NCBI RefSeq assembly: GCF_000524195.1
Contig: NW_020170414.1
Location: forward strand, 280,310 to 318,683
Direction of reading: 5' to 3'
DNA: 38,374 bases
Origin: Echinococcus granulosus
Taxonomy: Eukaryota > Platyhelminthes > Cestoda > Cyclophyllidea > Taeniidae
Shown: positions 35,956 to 38,374 of the stretch, one piece after another
How the letters are laid out: each line of letters opens with the position of its first letter
Numbering within the stretch: the stretch's first letter is position 1
Program-made: the position numbers and the translations under genes
The notes under the pieces: generated by a model
Databases searched by the model: none
What the model was told of the DNA's origin: nothing
The model's input: only the letters and a program-made list of their open reading frames with translations

Positions 35956-36715
35956 GTGAGTTTTGTAGACATAACACTACCTGATCTTAGCATTTATTTT
36001 GCGATTGCATCACCGGTTGGAGGAGGCCTGTAAACAAATTCGGTATTGTTCTGAGATGGGGAATCGCTCTCTAGTGGTGTTGCCGCTTTTACCACGTTGT
36101 CTATTGCATTCAGTGTTGAACCCTTTCGTCAAATTCTCTACGGTTTTCAGCCAGTAGTTCTAAACATTCTTTCGCTCGTGATAACTTTAGCCAATTTTTT
36201 TTTTCACTTTCTTGCTCTGTTACTAGTAAACTGGATTCCTATCGAGCCGGTGAGTACATCTACGTTCCTTTTTATAAATCATACGTGCTTAAATTGACGT
36301 ATTTGCGACTATCTATTTGCTGAGCCATAACCTCTCCTCCAGCTGATTTATTGACACACTTGAGGAGCTTTCGATACTTTGCTGTTCAAATGACCGCCTT
36401 TTCTTAGTTTTTAAACTGTCGACATTACTACGGCATGGCTTTTCTGGTGCCTGTGTATAAGCAATGCGAGTTTTATCATTACCACTCCAGGTGCTTCTCT
36501 TTTTTTCCATTTTGAGGCACTATTACTCCAAATGCCCTGCAACTGCAGCCTCCTGAGGTGTGTGTCACGTGAACGTTGGATTCTTAGGCCCTTTTAAACC
36601 CCATGCAGTTATGTGGGCTTCTACTTTTGTAGCTGAGATCTGTCTTAGTATTTGTGACCCACAGTTTCTCCCTTGGCGCTCCTTCCATTGCAAACGCCGT
36701 TTGTGGTGCGTTTCT

Positions 36716-36822
36716 GCCTTCTTCACTTCACATTATAAAGCTGCACCGTTTAAAAAGAATTATTTCCCGACTGACTTGTGATAAGAAACAGCACTTGTAC
36801 TACGGCGAACTTTCTGCCCACG
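36716..36822 (+). repeat. Diverged direct repeat, unit 1
   Basis: Matches about 37412-37522 over roughly 105 bases at about 70% by eye, with small gaps. Shared words include CTTCACTT, ATAAAGC and ATTATTTCC, followed by CTTGTGATAAGAAA versus CTTGTAATAAGAAA. The unit is not recognised. Confidence 0.6.
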
Positions 36823-37411
36823 TGTTTGCATTTCGGGAATGGCATTAAGTGACATGCTATGTTTGTTTGATTTTCCGTGTAACTTGTTGTCGGTACAGTA
36901 TTGTACGGTGCCTCTCATTGTCTTCTCTGCCATTTACCCTTTGAGGCACCTTGAATCCTTAGTTCATGAAATGTCGGTCGAGCTAAGCTGTCTGCTTCAC
37001 CAACTCGCATGAGTCTTAGTAGATTCCTGAATTACAGAAGCTACTCCTTGTGAAATGGGTTGCATGGCGCTTGCAGAGGATACGGTGTGTAAGTGATGGC
37101 GCAGCCTGCGTGGTAGTAGAATGCAAATCGTAGAACTGATTTACATGACGAAATGCTGGTGATGAGTCGTTTGAGAAATGAATGTCCAGCAATGACATCA
37201 CACGTCACTGTTAGGTGGTGATGTGGGTTGGGTGTGACAAGGACAACCGTTAGTAATGGATTGGTGGGGATGATGCTCCAAGTCGTTTAGCCTCGCATCA
37301 GATGAGTGGGGAGAGTTGTGGAAGCTTCCAACCACGTGGATGTCGCATTCTATACGTAGAGACATTGAATTAACAAGAAGTGGACTTGTAAGAGGGCTGA
37401 GTGGATATTCT

Positions 37412-37522
37412 CGTCTCCTTCACTTTGTGTCATAAAGCCGCGTCCTTGAAAAAGGATTATTTCCATCCAGACTAGCTTGTAATAAGAAATGGCACTTTCA
37501 CTTCAATGCACGTTCTACGCAC
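37412..37522 (+). repeat. Diverged direct repeat, unit 2
   Basis: Second unit, about 700 bases after unit 1 in the same orientation. Sequence on the right side does not continue the match, so this is not a simple 700-base tandem duplication. Confidence 0.6.
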
Positions 37523-38374
37523 GAACAATTAATTGGATGTCCTCAAACCACCCACTACTCATTCTATCCCACAGTTCGCGGGCACACAGAATCCCATTAC
37601 CTGAGGACTGTGTTCGCTTTGTGTCCATGTGTGTATGTGTGCGCTGAAGGCCAAGCCATCGGGTCTGATATCCAACAACTCGAAACTTCTCGACACAAAT
37701 CCAGGGTGTGCAAGAAGAGCTACTTCTTCTTGAGTAGCACCAGCCAGGATTGGACGATCTGATGGAAGGAATTGCTATTCCTGCAGCACAGCAGAACGTC
37801 TCACAGGGTGGATCTTGTCAATAAGACGATTTGCACATTGGGATAGTAGGAGGTATGAAACTACTGTCCCATATTCCCTTCCCCTATACCCCTAATGACT
37901 TTCCTCCAAGTAATGTTTACTACCTTTTCTCGGCACTGGACAGGCGGCACCCACATGCGAAATAGAATGTACACTTGAGGGACGACAGTGCAGTAGGAGA
38001 GTAGGTTGCTAGATCTGGGAATTTTGCTCTTGAAGCCACGGTGCTTTGGTAGGCGTGGAATTCGCAAGCTTGTGTCTGGTTGGCAAGGCTTAGTTGTGAT
38101 AAATCGTGGTTGTAATTATCTCAACGTATGCGATATTTTGTGTGGTTTTATTGCGATAGATTACTTTCGGTGGTAATGAACCACAGAGCGCTTTCTTTCG
38201 CCTTGGATGCCATCCGAGAACGAGCTTTGATGCATTAAATATGCGGAAAAGGTCTGTGTCGTAATCTGTAGTTCTTAACCATCCTATCCATTAGAAACAC
38301 TTGCCACTCATCTGCAATAAGTGTTTGATGATGCTAGAGCAAGACGTGACATTCTCCTTGAATGAGCTGATTTG

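Larger units (their letters stand above)
35956..38374 (+). other. Intron 5 or 3' flank of C1GALT1 copy B; no coding sequence recognised
   Basis: About 2.4 kb following the GTGAGT donor of exon 5. Open frames are short and lack family motifs. It contains the repeat pair at about 36716-36822 and 37412-37522, and a short hairpin at 37711-37732 (8-bp perfect stem, 6-base loop). Confidence 0.5.

Noticed and set aside
37711..37732. 8-bp perfect hairpin as a terminator or small RNA
   Set aside because: Short palindromes of this size are expected by chance, and there is no transcript context.
1..38374. CRISPR arrays, tRNA or rRNA genes, viral or bacterial operons
   Set aside because: No regularly spaced repeats, cloverleaf-like sequence with the conserved boxes, or prokaryotic gene structure was seen.

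Overview
This window looks like nuclear DNA of an invertebrate metazoan, most probably a flatworm (tapeworm-like). Five genes can be read from protein similarity. All are split by spliceosomal introns and lie in moderately AT-rich, repeat-poor DNA; there are no operons, ribosome binding sites or bacterial features. The flatworm assignment is an inference from gene make-up and divergence. No ribosomal or mitochondrial marker is present to fix the species. Splice junctions were placed by eye from GT/GC..AG signals, phase continuity and family alignment, and all five models keep phase across every junction.

Layout. (1) 1-810, minus: 5' part of a USP36/USP42-type ubiquitin hydrolase that runs off the left edge. 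(2) 811-6257: gene-free, with one half of a dispersed repeat pair. (3) 6258-16449, plus: NELFA, subunit A of negative elongation factor, 8 exons, 1014 aa, with both family-diagnostic ends and a long low-complexity middle. (4) 17211-19142, plus: a two-exon amidohydrolase-2 (COG3618 lactonase-type) protein of 446 aa that has lost key active-site residues. (5) 19143-26948: AT-rich and mostly gene-free, but with a possible unrecognised five-exon gene at 22070-23690 and two weak minus-strand exon candidates. (6) 26949-30956 and 32122-35955, plus: a tandem pair of core-1 beta-1,3-galactosyltransferases (C1GALT1). Exons 2 to 5 have identical lengths in the two copies. The left copy is complete (357 aa). 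The right copy lacks its last exon inside the window. (7) 35956-38374: no recognisable coding sequence, with one short diverged repeat pair.

The genes do not form one pathway. The USP would act in nuclear or nucleolar deubiquitination, NELF-A in promoter-proximal pausing of RNA polymerase II, and the C1GALT1 pair in Golgi mucin-type O-glycosylation (T antigen), which is relevant to a flatworm surface coat. The most notable observations are a GC-AG intron in each C1GALT1 copy at different positions, the apparent pseudoenzyme state of the amidohydrolase, and the possible hidden gene.
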